A stretch of 64,000 nt of DNA from Halanaerobiales bacterium (lineage in GTDB: Bacteria; Bacillota_F; Halanaerobiia; DY22613), in assembly GCA_023128035.1 (NCBI GenBank), contig JAGMES010000006.1, positions 1 to 64,000 on the forward strand. The letters run 5' to 3'. This document shows, one piece after another, positions 35,147 to 43,760 of the stretch (position 1 is the stretch's first letter; each line of letters starts with the position of its first letter). The notes under the pieces are model-generated. The model worked only from the letters and a program-made list of their open reading frames with translations, searched no databases and had not been told where the DNA came from. Made by a program: the position numbers and the translations under genes.

Positions 35147-36259
35147 TTAGCTCTCAACACCAATCCTCCTAATATCTACTTCAACCTCTACATCTACAAC
35201 AGCCTTCGGAAATTCTTCTTCCCAAGTATGAGATTTCCAATATGTGGGGTGATAAGCTCGAAAATATTCTCCAAAGCCAAAAACATCAGATTTAAAATCA
35301 GTCTGAACCTTTCCGATTAATTTGTTAAGTTCATTTTTTATCCGTTCTGCTATAATTTTTTCTGCTATCTCAATATTATGATCATTAATAACAGGAGCAT
35401 TTGATGTATATTCTGATATATCCCCTTCTAACTCAACTTGTAGATAAATATACGGTTTTCCGTTTCTTACCTCAGACTTGATCTTTCTAGATCCACGACG
35501 ATATGCAAAAGTAATTGATTGCTCATCAGGTGCCTTTATGGCTTCACCAACAGTTATCCTTCCAGAAAAAACATCACCCCTAATCATTTTAAAGACCTGA
35601 ACCTCTACATCTTGAATTGTTCCAACCATTTTATCTTCTTTAAAAATCGCTATAGCATACGCATTCACCAATGCTTTATCTTTCGACAGACGCAAATAGC
35701 TAGCGATAGGCTCCTTTCCTTCCAAACTCAAGCTTTCAAAAAAATCACGAAAAGTAACACTTGCAGCTCTTGCCATCTTATGATTGGTTTTGATCAAATC
35801 AACTACATACCCAACCGGAAGTGGATTACTGCAATTTTTGAGATCCCAAAGCTCTGAAGCCTTTCCTTTGAATACGGCAATCAATACCTCTCTACTCAAG
35901 TTAGGATTTCTCCCCAAAGAATCCAAATGTTTTTGGATTCCTTTCTTGGCAAACTCTTCGCTTATCACCAAAAGTCGCATATGCCCTAATTCAATGTCTC
36001 GTTCAATATAAACCTGGCTATTCATTCTAGCCTCTTCTACCGAATGTCCAGTTGATGAAACAGTAGTAAATGGTTCTTCTGCCCCTTCAACTGTAGTAGG
36101 TGAACCTAAAGTTAATGTCATCAGATGAGGGTTATCTTTAGCTATATCCCAGCCCATTCCCCAGACCAAAAATTCGTCTTCTAATTCTGTTGAGTCCCAA
36201 CATCCAGATAGGAATATAAGTATTATTGTTAAAATAAGCCCAATTTTACTTAATCTCAT
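35147..36259 (-). CDS. gerAC: Spore germinant receptor lipoprotein GerAC type
   Basis: The Ger(x)C subunit of a germinant receptor, 370 residues. A signal with lipobox FLSGC anchors Cys-20 to the inner spore membrane. Family signatures include CWDSTELEDEFLVWGMGWDI, DIELGHMRLLVISEEFAKKG and the C-terminal SHTWEEEFPKAVVDVEVEVD. Its ATG overlaps the stop of gerAB (ATGA), so the receptor genes are translationally coupled. It works with GerAA and GerAB in sensing nutrients; the germinant is unknown. Confidence 0.9.
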   Translation of the reverse strand: MRLSKIGLILTIILIFLSGCWDSTELEDEFLVWGMGWDIAKDNPHLMTLTLGSPTTVEGAEEPFTTVSSTGHSVEEARMNSQVYIERDIELGHMRLLVISEEFAKKGIQKHLDSLGRNPNLSREVLIAVFKGKASELWDLKNCSNPLPVGYVVDLIKTNHKMARAASVTFRDFFESLSLEGKEPIASYLRLSKDKALVNAYAIAIFKEDKMVGTIQDVEVQVFKMIRGDVFSGRITVGEAIKAPDEQSITFAYRRGSRKIKSEVRNGKPYIYLQVELEGDISEYTSNAPVINDHNIEIAEKIIAERIKNELNKLIGKVQTDFKSDVFGFGEYFRAYHPTYWKSHTWEEEFPKAVVDVEVEVDIRRIGVES

Positions 36260-37362
36260 CCCGCCTGCCTCCTTCTGCGAAAAAGTGCTATCCCAAAAAC
36301 AATTAATACAGTTGACCAGATCAATAAATTCCCATAGATCACTACCCAGCGATAGAAATAATTTTCTACTTCAGCTACATTTTGAGGAATCTTGGTCAAA
36401 TAGTATACAGGAAAAGCAAGAAATAAACCTATATTTTTATATCCTTTAATTTTTAGCAACTGTTCAATTGAAAGAGTAGCCATAAAATACGCTAGTACAA
36501 TAGAACTGAAAATAATAAAGAGCCAGAAATAAAAAAGAAAAAACTCCACTCGCTCTATCACAGGAAAAACAATCAGTTTAAAATATTCCAACATTGGAGC
36601 CAGAAAAAACTGTAGTTCTAAATGTCCAAAAACAGCAATATTGCTAAAAACAATAAAAGTTTTAAGGAGCAAAACAATTATTACTGCAAAATTTGATATT
36701 TTAACAATTTCCTTATGAGATGCATCTTCCCTTACATATGGATATAAAAGTAATAAACTCTCAAAACCAATATATGCAGCAAATCCAGTTACTACTGTTT
36801 TCACTATCGGAACTAGACCCCCTCCACCCACAGGCAAAATATTGAGGATACTCCCATGGATAAAAAACGGTACAAAAAAAATGGGTAAAATAAAAGTAAA
36901 GAGCCATAAAATAAGCTGATGAAAACGTCCCATTACTTTTATTCCATTTCGAGTCAAATAATATAAAAGACTCAAAATAGAAAGCATAATTATTTCAATT
37001 GGCGTTTTTGGTAAGAGCCAAGTAGAACTCAAATCAGCAAGAAAACGAATCGTTTCAGTGGCAAAAACCAGATAATAGCTAAATATAATTAGCCCTGGTA
37101 TTTTACCCAAATACTTTCCTAATACATGTTCACTGATTTCAATAAAATTTTTTTGAGGAAAACGTTTCATTAAAGATAAAATGATATTTATACCTACTAA
37201 AGAGATCAACCCTGCTAAAAAAATAGATATCCACCCATCCTGAAAGGCTGTTTTAGTAAGTGGTCTTGCTATACTAACTAAGCCATTTCCCATCACACCA
37301 GCGACTAAGATCGCAAATAACTGTTTGGTTGAAATAACCTGCCTACTTTTTCCTCTATTCAT
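36256..37362 (-). CDS. gerAB: Germinant receptor permease-like subunit GerAB type
   Basis: A ten-segment membrane protein of the spore germination GerAB / amino-acid permease family, about 368 residues, which probably binds the germinant. It starts QVISTKQLFAILVAGVMGNG; SSTWLLPKTPIEIIMLSI and FAAYIGFESLLLLYPYV are typical. ATG 37362 is preceded by AAGGGGGA and overlaps the end of gerAA by eight bases; the earlier in-frame start at 37383 lies inside gerAA. Confidence 0.9.
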   Translation of the reverse strand: MNRGKSRQVISTKQLFAILVAGVMGNGLVSIARPLTKTAFQDGWISIFLAGLISLVGINIILSLMKRFPQKNFIEISEHVLGKYLGKIPGLIIFSYYLVFATETIRFLADLSSTWLLPKTPIEIIMLSILSLLYYLTRNGIKVMGRFHQLILWLFTFILPIFFVPFFIHGSILNILPVGGGGLVPIVKTVVTGFAAYIGFESLLLLYPYVREDASHKEIVKISNFAVIIVLLLKTFIVFSNIAVFGHLELQFFLAPMLEYFKLIVFPVIERVEFFLFYFWLFIIFSSIVLAYFMATLSIEQLLKIKGYKNIGLFLAFPVYYLTKIPQNVAEVENYFYRWVVIYGNLLIWSTVLIVFGIALFRRRRQAG

Positions 37363-38944
37363 CGTCTCGATCCCCCTTCTCACCTAACATTCGATCCACA
37401 TCCTCTGATTCAGGGGTAGATGCTCGAGTCTTCATCAACCACAAGGGGAATCTAAAGATAGTATCTTTAAGATCATTAAATCTAAAAGGTGCTATTCCAG
37501 CAAGATATGGCTCTCCAAAAGATTCTAAAGAACATAGATGGATCAAAAGAAACCCCCAGACCAGAGCAATCCCAAAAGCTCCAAAGGTTCCAGCAGCAAA
37601 AATCATCGGAAACCGAATAAAGCGTAAAGAATATGATGTACTAAATTGTGGTACTATGTATGAAGAAACTGCAGAAATAGCTATGATAATAATCAAAATA
37701 GGACTAGCCAACTTTGCCTCCACTGCCGCTTGACCGATAACCAGTGCTCCAACAATACCAATAACTTGACCAATACTACCTGGGAGTCGAATACTGGCCT
37801 CTCGAACCAACTCTATAACCAATTCCATAAAGAGAGCCTCCATAAGAGTTGGAAAAGGCACACCCATCCTTGACTCTGCAACAGATAAAACAATTTCACT
37901 TGGAATAAGATATGAATGAAAAGCAACCAAAGCTACATAAAGAGAAGTTAATGTTGTCGCTATAACAAAACTGAACAGCCTAACAATCCGTACTGCACTT
38001 CCAAACATAGCTCTTTCATAATAATCTTCTGGGGTTTGATAAAACTGAGCGATAGTTCCAGGTACTATAGAAACCATAGGAGTTCCATCTACAACAATCG
38101 CTACTCTTCCCTCCAATAAGTTTCCAGCTACCCGATCAGGTCGTTCAGTAATTACAACCTGGGGAAATGGTGAGTAAGGATTATCTTCGATAAATTCTTC
38201 AATATAACCACTCTCAAATACCCCATCAAGGTTGACTGTCTTTAACCTCTTCTCTACCTCTTGAACCAGTTCATCTTTTGCTATACCCTGGATATACATA
38301 ATAGCTACATCTGTATTGGTCTTTTTGCCTAATTGAACCATTTTTAATTTTAAATTGGGATCTTTAATCTTCCGTCTAATCAAAGTGGTATTAAACCGAA
38401 GAGTCTCGACAAATCCCTCACGAGGACCTCGAATTACACTCTCAGTATCTGGTTCCTGAATCCCTCTTGCCTGCCACCCACGACCATTGATAATAAGAGC
38501 ATGATCACAACCTTCCATCAAAAAAATAACTTCTCCTGAAAGAATTCCGTTAATCAATTTGTATAAATCCTGCTCTTCCTTCACTTCCCCAACAAAGAGA
38601 TCAACATTTTTGAGACGATTCATTCTATGAATCGGCGAAAGTTCGTTAGGATAATCTTTTTTCTCTATCTTCATCATGGATTGAAGAATATGATTATGTA
38701 AAGTCATTCTATCTACCATTCCATCAAGATATATAAGCGTTGACTTTACAAGTTTGTCCATCTGTAATTCTATCTCACGAAAAACTATATCTGAACATTC
38801 TTCAAAAACCTTTTTTACTCTGTCAAGATTATCTTCATAATCCTTAGTTAGACAACTCTCTCCTTCTACAATATATGTATCAGCAATTAATCCTTTATCA
38901 GGCTGAAATTTTTCTTTAGTTCGTTTCAAAAAATTTTTAAACAT
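37355..38944 (-). CDS. gerAA: Spore germination receptor subunit GerAA type
   Basis: The large GerA subunit, 529 residues, first gene of the receptor operon. A soluble N-terminal domain (~1-290) is followed by about five membrane segments. Family signatures: EGCDHALIINGRGWQARGIQ, EPDTESVIRGPREGFVETL (the classic DTE..VRGPREGF motif), NTTLIRRKIKDPNLK, GTPMVSIVPGTIAQFYQTPE, DYYER and PFPTLMEALFMELVIELVRE. No lesion is visible. The operon order is AA-AB-AC. Confidence 0.92.
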   Translation of the reverse strand: MFKNFLKRTKEKFQPDKGLIADTYIVEGESCLTKDYEDNLDRVKKVFEECSDIVFREIELQMDKLVKSTLIYLDGMVDRMTLHNHILQSMMKIEKKDYPNELSPIHRMNRLKNVDLFVGEVKEEQDLYKLINGILSGEVIFLMEGCDHALIINGRGWQARGIQEPDTESVIRGPREGFVETLRFNTTLIRRKIKDPNLKLKMVQLGKKTNTDVAIMYIQGIAKDELVQEVEKRLKTVNLDGVFESGYIEEFIEDNPYSPFPQVVITERPDRVAGNLLEGRVAIVVDGTPMVSIVPGTIAQFYQTPEDYYERAMFGSAVRIVRLFSFVIATTLTSLYVALVAFHSYLIPSEIVLSVAESRMGVPFPTLMEALFMELVIELVREASIRLPGSIGQVIGIVGALVIGQAAVEAKLASPILIIIIAISAVSSYIVPQFSTSYSLRFIRFPMIFAAGTFGAFGIALVWGFLLIHLCSLESFGEPYLAGIAPFRFNDLKDTIFRFPLWLMKTRASTPESEDVDRMLGEKGDRDDE

Positions 38945-39075
38945 TTACTCACCCCCTACTATTCATTTTTCCCGTCTTTAACTCGTATATAACCAGAAAA
39001 GATTGCCTGAAGTTTAGCAGGATCAGAAGTCAACGAAAGATAAATATGGATACTAAAAGACTTTTTACAGAATTT

Positions 39076-40206
39076 TTAAGTATAAGCCCAGTAGTAGCCT
39101 GAAAAATCCAGGCAAACAACCAAAAAGAATAGATTAATCTTTGTCCAACATTTTCTAAATGACAGATTCACTTCACTGGATTCTATTCCATCTAACATAT
39201 GTTTTTTGAACCTACCTGAAATCATATTTGCAGTAAAATGAACACCTGTTCCTACCAAAGCAGCTCCGATTAAAGCATTACCTATTGTCCGCGTATTAGC
39301 GGCTATACCAGGCATTATTATATCAGGCAGATGTTCAAAAAATGATGACATTTTATCTGGGAATTCTGGAGAAACACAGCCTATACAGGGCGTATTAGCT
39401 TCTATAAACCAATTTGCATGGTCCACCAATCCATTTGCGTGTAGGACAATCAGCATACGTCACAGGGCCTTTACAACCAATCATAAAAGCACATCCTGCA
39501 TCTCCTGATTTTTTTGCAAATTTAGCATTCTCAAAATCAGTTCTTCTCGGACAATGATCATGAATCGTACTCCCAAAAAATAAAACTGGTCGCCCATAGG
39601 CATCAAGATCAGGTACTCCATAAAGCAAAAGGTGTGAAAGAGTTCCCACAATCCAATCAGGATGTACAGGACATCCAGGTACATTGATTACCTGTTCTTT
39701 AATCACTTTATGTACAGGCTTTGACCCAGTTGGATTAGGATTTGCAGCAAAAGGGCCACCAAAGGAAGCGCAACTTCCAGCAGCCACGATATATTTTGCA
39801 CCATCTGCCAATCCTCGCACCACGATTGGATCGCCATTAACTCTTAGCATAACGTCCACCAGCGCCCGTAGGGATGGTTCCCTCTGATCAGTATATATTC
39901 TCCCTTCTCCTTCTCTTTAATCTCTTCTAAGTGTTGAAAAGCTAATTCTCCCTCAGCCACCATCATAGTATTACTATAATGAAGTTCAATTGTCTTAAAG
40001 AGAACTTGTTGCAAATCAGGATGAAGAGTATTTAAAAAAGAAAAGTAATCTCCCGCACAAGTTGTACACTCAAGCCAGATTACTGAAGGCCTTTTAAGTT
40101 CATTTTCAAATAATGCTTCTGCCAATTCAGGGATCACCAATTTAGATAAACTCATACTAGCCATTCCTGTTAGACAGAGTTTAATGAATTCTCGACGTGT
40201 TAACAT
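39076..40206 (-). pseudogene. [NiFe]-hydrogenase small subunit, frameshifted orphan
   Basis: A periplasmic uptake-type [NiFe]-hydrogenase small subunit broken into three frames. Frame one (from 40206) carries a Tat signal RREFIK and WLECTTCAGDYFSF with proximal-cluster Cys. Around 39870-39845 two shifts occur within what should read EGTIPTGAGGRYAMLRVNG. Frame two holds IVAAGSCASFGGPFAANPNP, VPGCPVHPDWIVGTL and the DHCPRR, CMIG-like cluster ligands. Another shift near 39440 leads to frame three: NTPCIGCVSPEFPDKMSSFF and a residual C-terminal membrane anchor. The sequence after FTANMISGRF looks foreign. No large subunit or maturation gene is present. Confidence 0.85.
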
Positions 40207-40311
40207 ATCAAAACCTCATTTTCTCAATTGGTAGGATAAATTATGTATTCCTATGGATATTTATTACCTTATATAGTTGGCTTTATTCGGAAAAGTTTTG
40301 CTATAATAATT

Positions 40312-40337
40312 AAAAAGACCACCCCGAAGGGGTGGCT
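40312..40337 (-). terminator. CCACCCC-type terminator, copy 1
   Basis: Stem CCACCCC-GAA-GGGGTGG with a T run on the minus strand. It is one of five closely similar hairpins between 40.3 and 42.65 kb. Confidence 0.75.
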
Positions 40338-40368
40338 GTACAAATCTAACTTTTTAATCCAACTTTTC

Positions 40369-40560
40369 TCAGTATAAACCATATAAAAGGCAAAACGTTT
40401 TTGGACAATATCTTCCATTATAAAGAAAACAATCCCTTTTCAAACACAGATAACCTCTATCCTTAACAAAATAAAATCCTGCTTTTACCTCTACTACTCA
40501 GGATAGGATTTGTTATGTTGCAGAAATTTTAACAATTCATGCAGAATATGAATTAACATA
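40369..40560 (-). pseudogene. Small unknown gene with one-base frameshift
   Basis: From ATG 40560 the frame reads MLIHILHELLKFLQHNKSYP and meets stops after E. Shifting by one base restores an open frame (VVEVKAGFYFVKDRGYLCLK, then RDCFLYNGRYCPKTFCLLYG) to TGA 40369, followed 32 bases on by a terminator. The likely ancestor is a protein of about 64 residues with four Cys at its end. No ribosome site is evident. An alternative is a separate 24-residue Cys peptide starting at TTG 40443. The family is not recognised. A second partial copy lies at 42417-42463. Confidence 0.4.
40501..40547. repeat. 47-bp direct repeat, copy 1 (copy 2 at 42417-42463)
   Basis: Positions 40501-40547 and 42417-42463 are identical except at two sites. 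Read on the minus strand as coding (ILHELLKFLQHNKS), both differences are silent third-codon changes, which supports descent from a once-translated sequence. Confidence 0.7.
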
Positions 40561-40728
40561 TAAAATAGAAAATACTTCGATACTCTTGGTTACTTTAATT
40601 TCTCACAAAAAAGGTACACTTTAGTTTTTAAAATAATATGAGGAGGTTAATTTTTAATTGTTTGTAAGGAGACATGCGCACGGTTCTGAAAAAGGATCTA
40701 ATTTTAAATAATATTGGAGGAAAAACAA

Positions 40729-41178
40729 ATGGAGAAATTTATAGCTGTTTGTGTTATAGTTGTATTAATTTTAGTAGGAGCACCATCTAGTAATTCTAAT
40801 TGTATTATAAAAGATGTTCACATACTAGAAAATTTTTTAACAAAGGAAAACTACGAAAAAGCTCCATTAATTAAAGTATCAAATGAACCATTTGCAAAAA
40901 GAATTAAAAAGTTTGAAATTAAAACTTATGCAGTAATTGGAATTGAAAACATTGGTGAAACTGGTTATTACAAAGCCAAACTTTTTAGGAAATCAGATCA
41001 ATATTTAGTGAACAAATCAAAACAAAAATACATAAAAAAAGGCGAAATGAAATTTACTTCTTTAAGTTTTCCTAAAACTGATGAATACATAATAAAAATC
41101 TATTCTTTACAAAAAGGGAAATGGGTTCTAACTAATGAGAAAACAATGGTTTTAGAAAAAAAAGAAAATCAGAAATAA
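40729..41178 (+). CDS. Exported protein of unknown function
   Basis: About 149 residues starting at ATG 40729 with GGAGGAAAAACAA upstream (the in-frame TTG at 40714 overlaps the ribosome site). An N-terminal hydrophobic segment (FIAVCVIVVLILVGAPSS) acts as signal or anchor. The remainder is Lys-rich with beta character (FEIKTYAVIGIENIGETGYY, YIIKIYSLQKGKWVLTNEKT). I recognise no family. It is the only sizeable plus-strand gene in this decayed stretch. Confidence 0.5.
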   Translation: MEKFIAVCVIVVLILVGAPSSNSNCIIKDVHILENFLTKENYEKAPLIKVSNEPFAKRIKKFEIKTYAVIGIENIGETGYYKAKLFRKSDQYLVNKSKQKYIKKGEMKFTSLSFPKTDEYIIKIYSLQKGKWVLTNEKTMVLEKKENQK

Positions 41179-41232
41179 AAAAAGAGGCAATTTCTCGTGA
41201 AAGGTACACGAAACGTATAAGAACCAATTTAA

Positions 41233-41258
41233 TAAAAAAAACCACCCCGAAGGGTGGG
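41233..41258 (-). terminator. CCACCCC-type terminator, copy 2
   Basis: Hairpin CCACCCCGAAGGGTGG followed by eight T on the minus strand, directly after the 35-residue Cys peptide gene. Confidence 0.8.
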
Positions 41259-41263
41259 AATTA

Positions 41264-41371
41264 CTAAATCGAGAAGTTATAACCACAATCCAAAAACTCA
41301 TAAGATGTACCAAGAAAGTTAGTTGGAACTGCTATACCACCACAACGAGGACAAGTTCTTTCTTCTACCAT
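41264..41371 (-). CDS. Zinc-ribbon-like mini-protein, 35 residues
   Basis: ATG 41371 to TAG 41264 encodes a tiny protein beginning MVEERTCPRCGGIAVP and ending FLDCGYNFSI. CPRC followed by DCGY resembles half of a zinc ribbon in which the fourth ligand is lost. AAGGGTG precedes the start and a strong terminator follows, so it has the layout of a real small gene. Two other Cys-containing mini-genes lie within 1.3 kb. The function is unknown. Confidence 0.5.
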   Translation of the reverse strand: MVEERTCPRCGGIAVPTNFLGTSYEFLDCGYNFSI

Positions 41372-41492
41372 TCAAAACACCCTTTTTTATATTTCTAACA
41401 TTTGTTATTCTATATAAATATGTGTATTTCTTTTTTTAGAGAAAATAAAAAAGGAAAATAACATTAACGTTATCAGTGCTAACTTCTTTTAT

Positions 41493-41714
41493 TCTACCTC
41501 TATAACTTTCCATGCATCAGCTTGATAACGAATTTCTTTTATTTTTGTCATTAATTCAAATCAACTTGTATCCATTAATTCTCTTTTTCTCGAACTTGCC
41601 AGCCTTCATTATTTTCATCACAAATATTATCAAAAGCACGATAAGCAAGGTAAGTATTAAACCTAAAGCTGTAAATGCACTAGCAAGAAAGCTATCTGTA
41701 GCACCTACCGATGC
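41493..41714 (-). pseudogene. Unidentified gene remnant beside intron
   Basis: On the minus strand short coding-like pieces can be read in changing frames: FNTYLAYRAFDNICDENNEG followed by WQVREKEN, then ELMTKIKEIRYQADAWKVIE ending at a TAA near 41493. The pieces are separated by stops and frame changes. They do not resemble the intron reverse transcriptase. I cannot name the parent protein. Confidence 0.3.
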
Positions 41715-41776
41715 TCAAAATTCATTCATCTCAATTTGCGATATTATTATATAGTTTTCCCCATAATTATTATCTT

Positions 41777-42162
41777 CATTTCGATTTGATACTATCTGCT
41801 CCATCAGCTTAATACTCTTCTTCCCGTGAAACTCCGTATAATCAGCGCCGCAAGTCTGCTCGACACTTTAACTGTTCCTTGCAGTTCCACTGCTCTTTTC
41901 AGTTGGAACCTCTCTTTTGAGATTTTCTGTTTTCTTTGCTTACCCATCGAGTCTGACACCTCCGTTTCTTGTTGAACGTTCAGTCCTTCTCAGATATTTA
42001 CGTCTATATCTGATACTATGACCTCTCCTAAAACCTCTCCTGCACTCTGCCCCGCCCAGTCTATACCTCACGATGGACACCTTTGCTGTTCAGCTAACTG
42101 TTGGTGTTGCCAACCCCCGTTCCAAACTTTCACCGTATAGCTGTCATTCCTGTCGGGCACAC
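41777..42162 (-). mobile_element. Group II intron remnant, class C-like, 5' part
   Basis: The minus-strand sequence from 42162 begins GTGTGCCCGACAGGAATGAC, the form of a bacterial group II intron 5' end, and continues with GGTGAAAGT and other domain I-like blocks for ~350 bases. It then reaches a start (41804) reading MEQIVSN, matching the usual beginning of intron reverse transcriptases. The reverse transcriptase itself and domains V-VI are gone. The 5' end lies four bases after the T run of a rho-independent terminator, which is the insertion rule of class C introns. This explains the otherwise gene-free 41.8-42.16 kb. Confidence 0.65.
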
Positions 42163-42166
42163 ATAT

Positions 42167-42190
42167 AAAAAAACCACCCCAAAGGGTGGC
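42167..42190 (-). terminator. CCACCCC-type terminator, copy 3 (intron target)
   Basis: Hairpin CCACCCTTTGGGGTGG followed by seven T on the minus strand. It terminates the 33-residue peptide gene and is immediately followed by the group II intron 5' end. Confidence 0.85.
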
Positions 42191-42203
42191 TTTTCCTATT
42201 CAA

Positions 42204-42305
42204 TTATGGACAATGCGCTGGAACTTGATCTGGTGGTATACATCCCGAATAACCACAATGTGGCCCGCCATACTTAGGGCAAGTCATAGGAATTGGTATT
42301 ATCAT
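42204..42305 (-). CDS. Cys-rich mini-protein, 33 residues
   Basis: ATG 42305 to TAA 42204, with a strong AAGGAGG ribosome site and a terminator 14 bases after the stop. The product starts MIIPIPMTCPKYGGPHCGYS and ends HCP; it has four Cys (9, 17, 22, 32), two His and seven Pro. There is no signal peptide. A metal-binding mini-fold is possible. It is divergent from the 28-residue Cys peptide at 42512. Confidence 0.55.
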   Translation of the reverse strand: MIIPIPMTCPKYGGPHCGYSGCIPPDQVPAHCP

Positions 42306-42384
42306 TCAAAGACCTCCTTTTTGAAATTTTCTACTTTCTTACTTTTATGTATACTGCACGTATTTTATAATATTCTTTTCTCAC

Positions 42385-42410
42385 AAAAAAGACCACCCCG
42401 AAGAGTGGCC
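42385..42410 (-). terminator. CCACCCC-type terminator, copy 4
   Basis: Hairpin CCACCCCGAAGAGTGG with a T run on the minus strand. Upstream of it lies only the second copy of the 47-bp repeat (42417-42463), so its gene appears to have been deleted. Confidence 0.7.
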
Positions 42411-42416
42411 TGTACG

Positions 42417-42463
42417 GGATAGGATTTGTTATGTTGCAGGAATTTTAACAATTCATGTAGAAT
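42417..42463. repeat. 47-bp direct repeat, copy 2 (copy 1 at 40501-40547)
   Basis: Second copy of the 47-bp segment, two mismatches from the first. It runs almost straight into terminator copy 4, whereas copy 1 has about 165 further bases before its terminator, consistent with a deletion here. Confidence 0.7.
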
Positions 42464-42511
42464 CAATAAAATACAATAAATATAATTTTATAAAGAGGAG
42501 GTGTTTTTATT

Positions 42512-42598
42512 ATGATTTATCCACCGAGACGTTGTCCCGTTTTTGACTATTGTATAAACCCAGAAGTTAGCTGTAAAGATTGCCCATATTGGAATTAA
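42512..42598 (+). CDS. Cys-rich mini-protein, 28 residues
   Basis: ATG 42512 to TAA 42596, with AGGAGGTG ten bases upstream. The peptide starts MIYPPRRCPVFDYC and ends CKDCPYWN; four Cys (8, 14, 21, 24) and aromatic residues suggest a zinc- or disulfide-held knot. A perfect terminator follows 20 bases later. The tight ribosome site, ORF and terminator layout argues that it is expressed. Confidence 0.55.
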   Translation: MIYPPRRCPVFDYCINPEVSCKDCPYWN

Positions 42599-42617
42599 TA
42601 ATTTTTAGAATTTTCAG

Positions 42618-42643
42618 AAAAGCCACCCCTTGGGGTGGCTTTT
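42618..42643. terminator. CCACCCC-type terminator, copy 5
   Basis: A perfect 26-base palindrome AAAAGCCACCCC / GGGGTGGCTTTT placed between the convergent 28-residue peptide gene and the RCC1 gene, serving both. Confidence 0.85.
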
Positions 42644-42645
42644 CA

Positions 42646-43487
42646 CTAAAAAGTGTCAGCTGGCATTACACAAACAGGTAAAGTTTGATTTTGTTTTGTA
42701 CCATCGCCCAATTGTCCAAAACTGTTAAAGCCCCAAGCCCACATACTACCATCTTCCTTTACAGCAATAGTATGAGCTTCTCCACCAGTAACATCAACCC
42801 AATCATTATCAGTTCCTACACGTACAGGTGAATAGCTGTCTATTGTAGTGCCATTGCCTAACTGTCCATAGAAATTCCAAACCCATGTCCATAAGCTACC
42901 ATCTTCTTTGATTGCTGCAGTATGATTAAGGATTGCTGAAACGCTCTTCCAATCTGAATCTGTTCCTATTTGTACAGGCATTGCTCTGCGAGTAGTAGTT
43001 CCATCTCCTAATTCTCCACGATACTGATGCCCCCATCCCCAAAGAGTTCCATCTGATTTTATTGCCAATGTATGTGCCCCTACAGTTGATATAGAGATCC
43101 AATCAGTATCTGTACCTATTCTAGTTGGAGTATTCTTGTTAACTATAGTACCATCACCTAATTGATTAACATTATTTTTACCCCAAGCCCATAAGCTACC
43201 ATCAAATTTGAGAGCAACTGTGTGGTAAGAACCAACAGTGACATATTTCCAATCAGCATCAGTGCCTATTTGAATAGGAGAAAGCTTATCAATATTAGTT
43301 CCATCCCCTAATTCACCATATTCATTATATCCCCAAGTCCAGACTGTTCCATCTGATTTAAAGCTATCGTATGAACGGTTCCTGTAGCCACCGTGGGTTT
43401 TACAATATCTTTAGCTTCAGATATTTCTACCTTCAAAAAGCAAATCAAAAGCATCACCACAAAAATTGTAATATGTTTTTTTAACAT
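42646..43487 (-). pseudogene. Exported RCC1-repeat protein, one-base frameshift
   Basis: A secreted protein of RCC1 beta-propeller repeats. The signal peptide begins MLKKHITIFVVMLLICFL at ATG 43487 (AAGGAGG upstream). Five repeats of about 50 residues follow, each like IGTDxDWxxVxxGxxHTxAIK and DGSLWAWGxNxxGQLGDGT. Just inside the first repeat (near 43365) one A is missing from a short A run, so translation ends at GLGDIMNMVN. In the other frame the repeats continue without a stop to 42646. Sequencing error, recent decay or slippage are all possible. A complete product would have about 280 residues and a propeller with fewer than the usual seven blades. Confidence 0.7.
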
Positions 43488-43702
43488 CTCAAATCCTCCT
43501 TGTTTGTTTTTAGTAAAATAAAATTTCATTTTACCTCATTTTGTAAATTTTATTTTTAGTATTACTATATAATATTTAACATTTTATTGTTTTATCCTTC
43601 TTTAAAAGCTAAATATTTGGCTAACTATAAAAGAAATGCGGATATTCACTAATTTTTTCCGGTCAAAACTGCGTCCCCAAATACACCATTCCCTCAACTA
43701 AA

Positions 43703-43743
43703 TAAAAAAGAGTGACCAGAATTTCAATCTCCCAGCCACTCTC
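43703..43743 (-). terminator. Weak terminator of cotJC
   Basis: An imperfect stem (AGAGTGGCTGG against CCAGTCACTCT-like arm) followed by TTTTTT on the minus strand, 18 bases after the cotJC stop. The rest of the 43488-43760 gap is AT-rich without recognisable elements. Confidence 0.45.
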
Positions 43744-43760
43744 ACTCCATTATTTACCTA

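Noticed and set aside
40369..40443. Separate 24-residue Cys peptide starting at TTG 40443
   Set aside because: The frame continues upstream with coding-like sequence that joins, after one base shift, to MLIHILHELLKF; a single frameshifted gene is the better reading.
40660..40710. Plus-strand GCGCACGGTTCTGAAAAAGG resembling the late part of a group II intron
   Set aside because: Only about 20 bases match, and it is on the opposite strand from the intron remnant at 42 kb, so it cannot be its 3' end; too little to annotate.
41512..41754. Plus-strand 80-residue hydrophobic frame
   Set aside because: It is the complement of the minus-strand gene remnant and intron start; no ribosome site.
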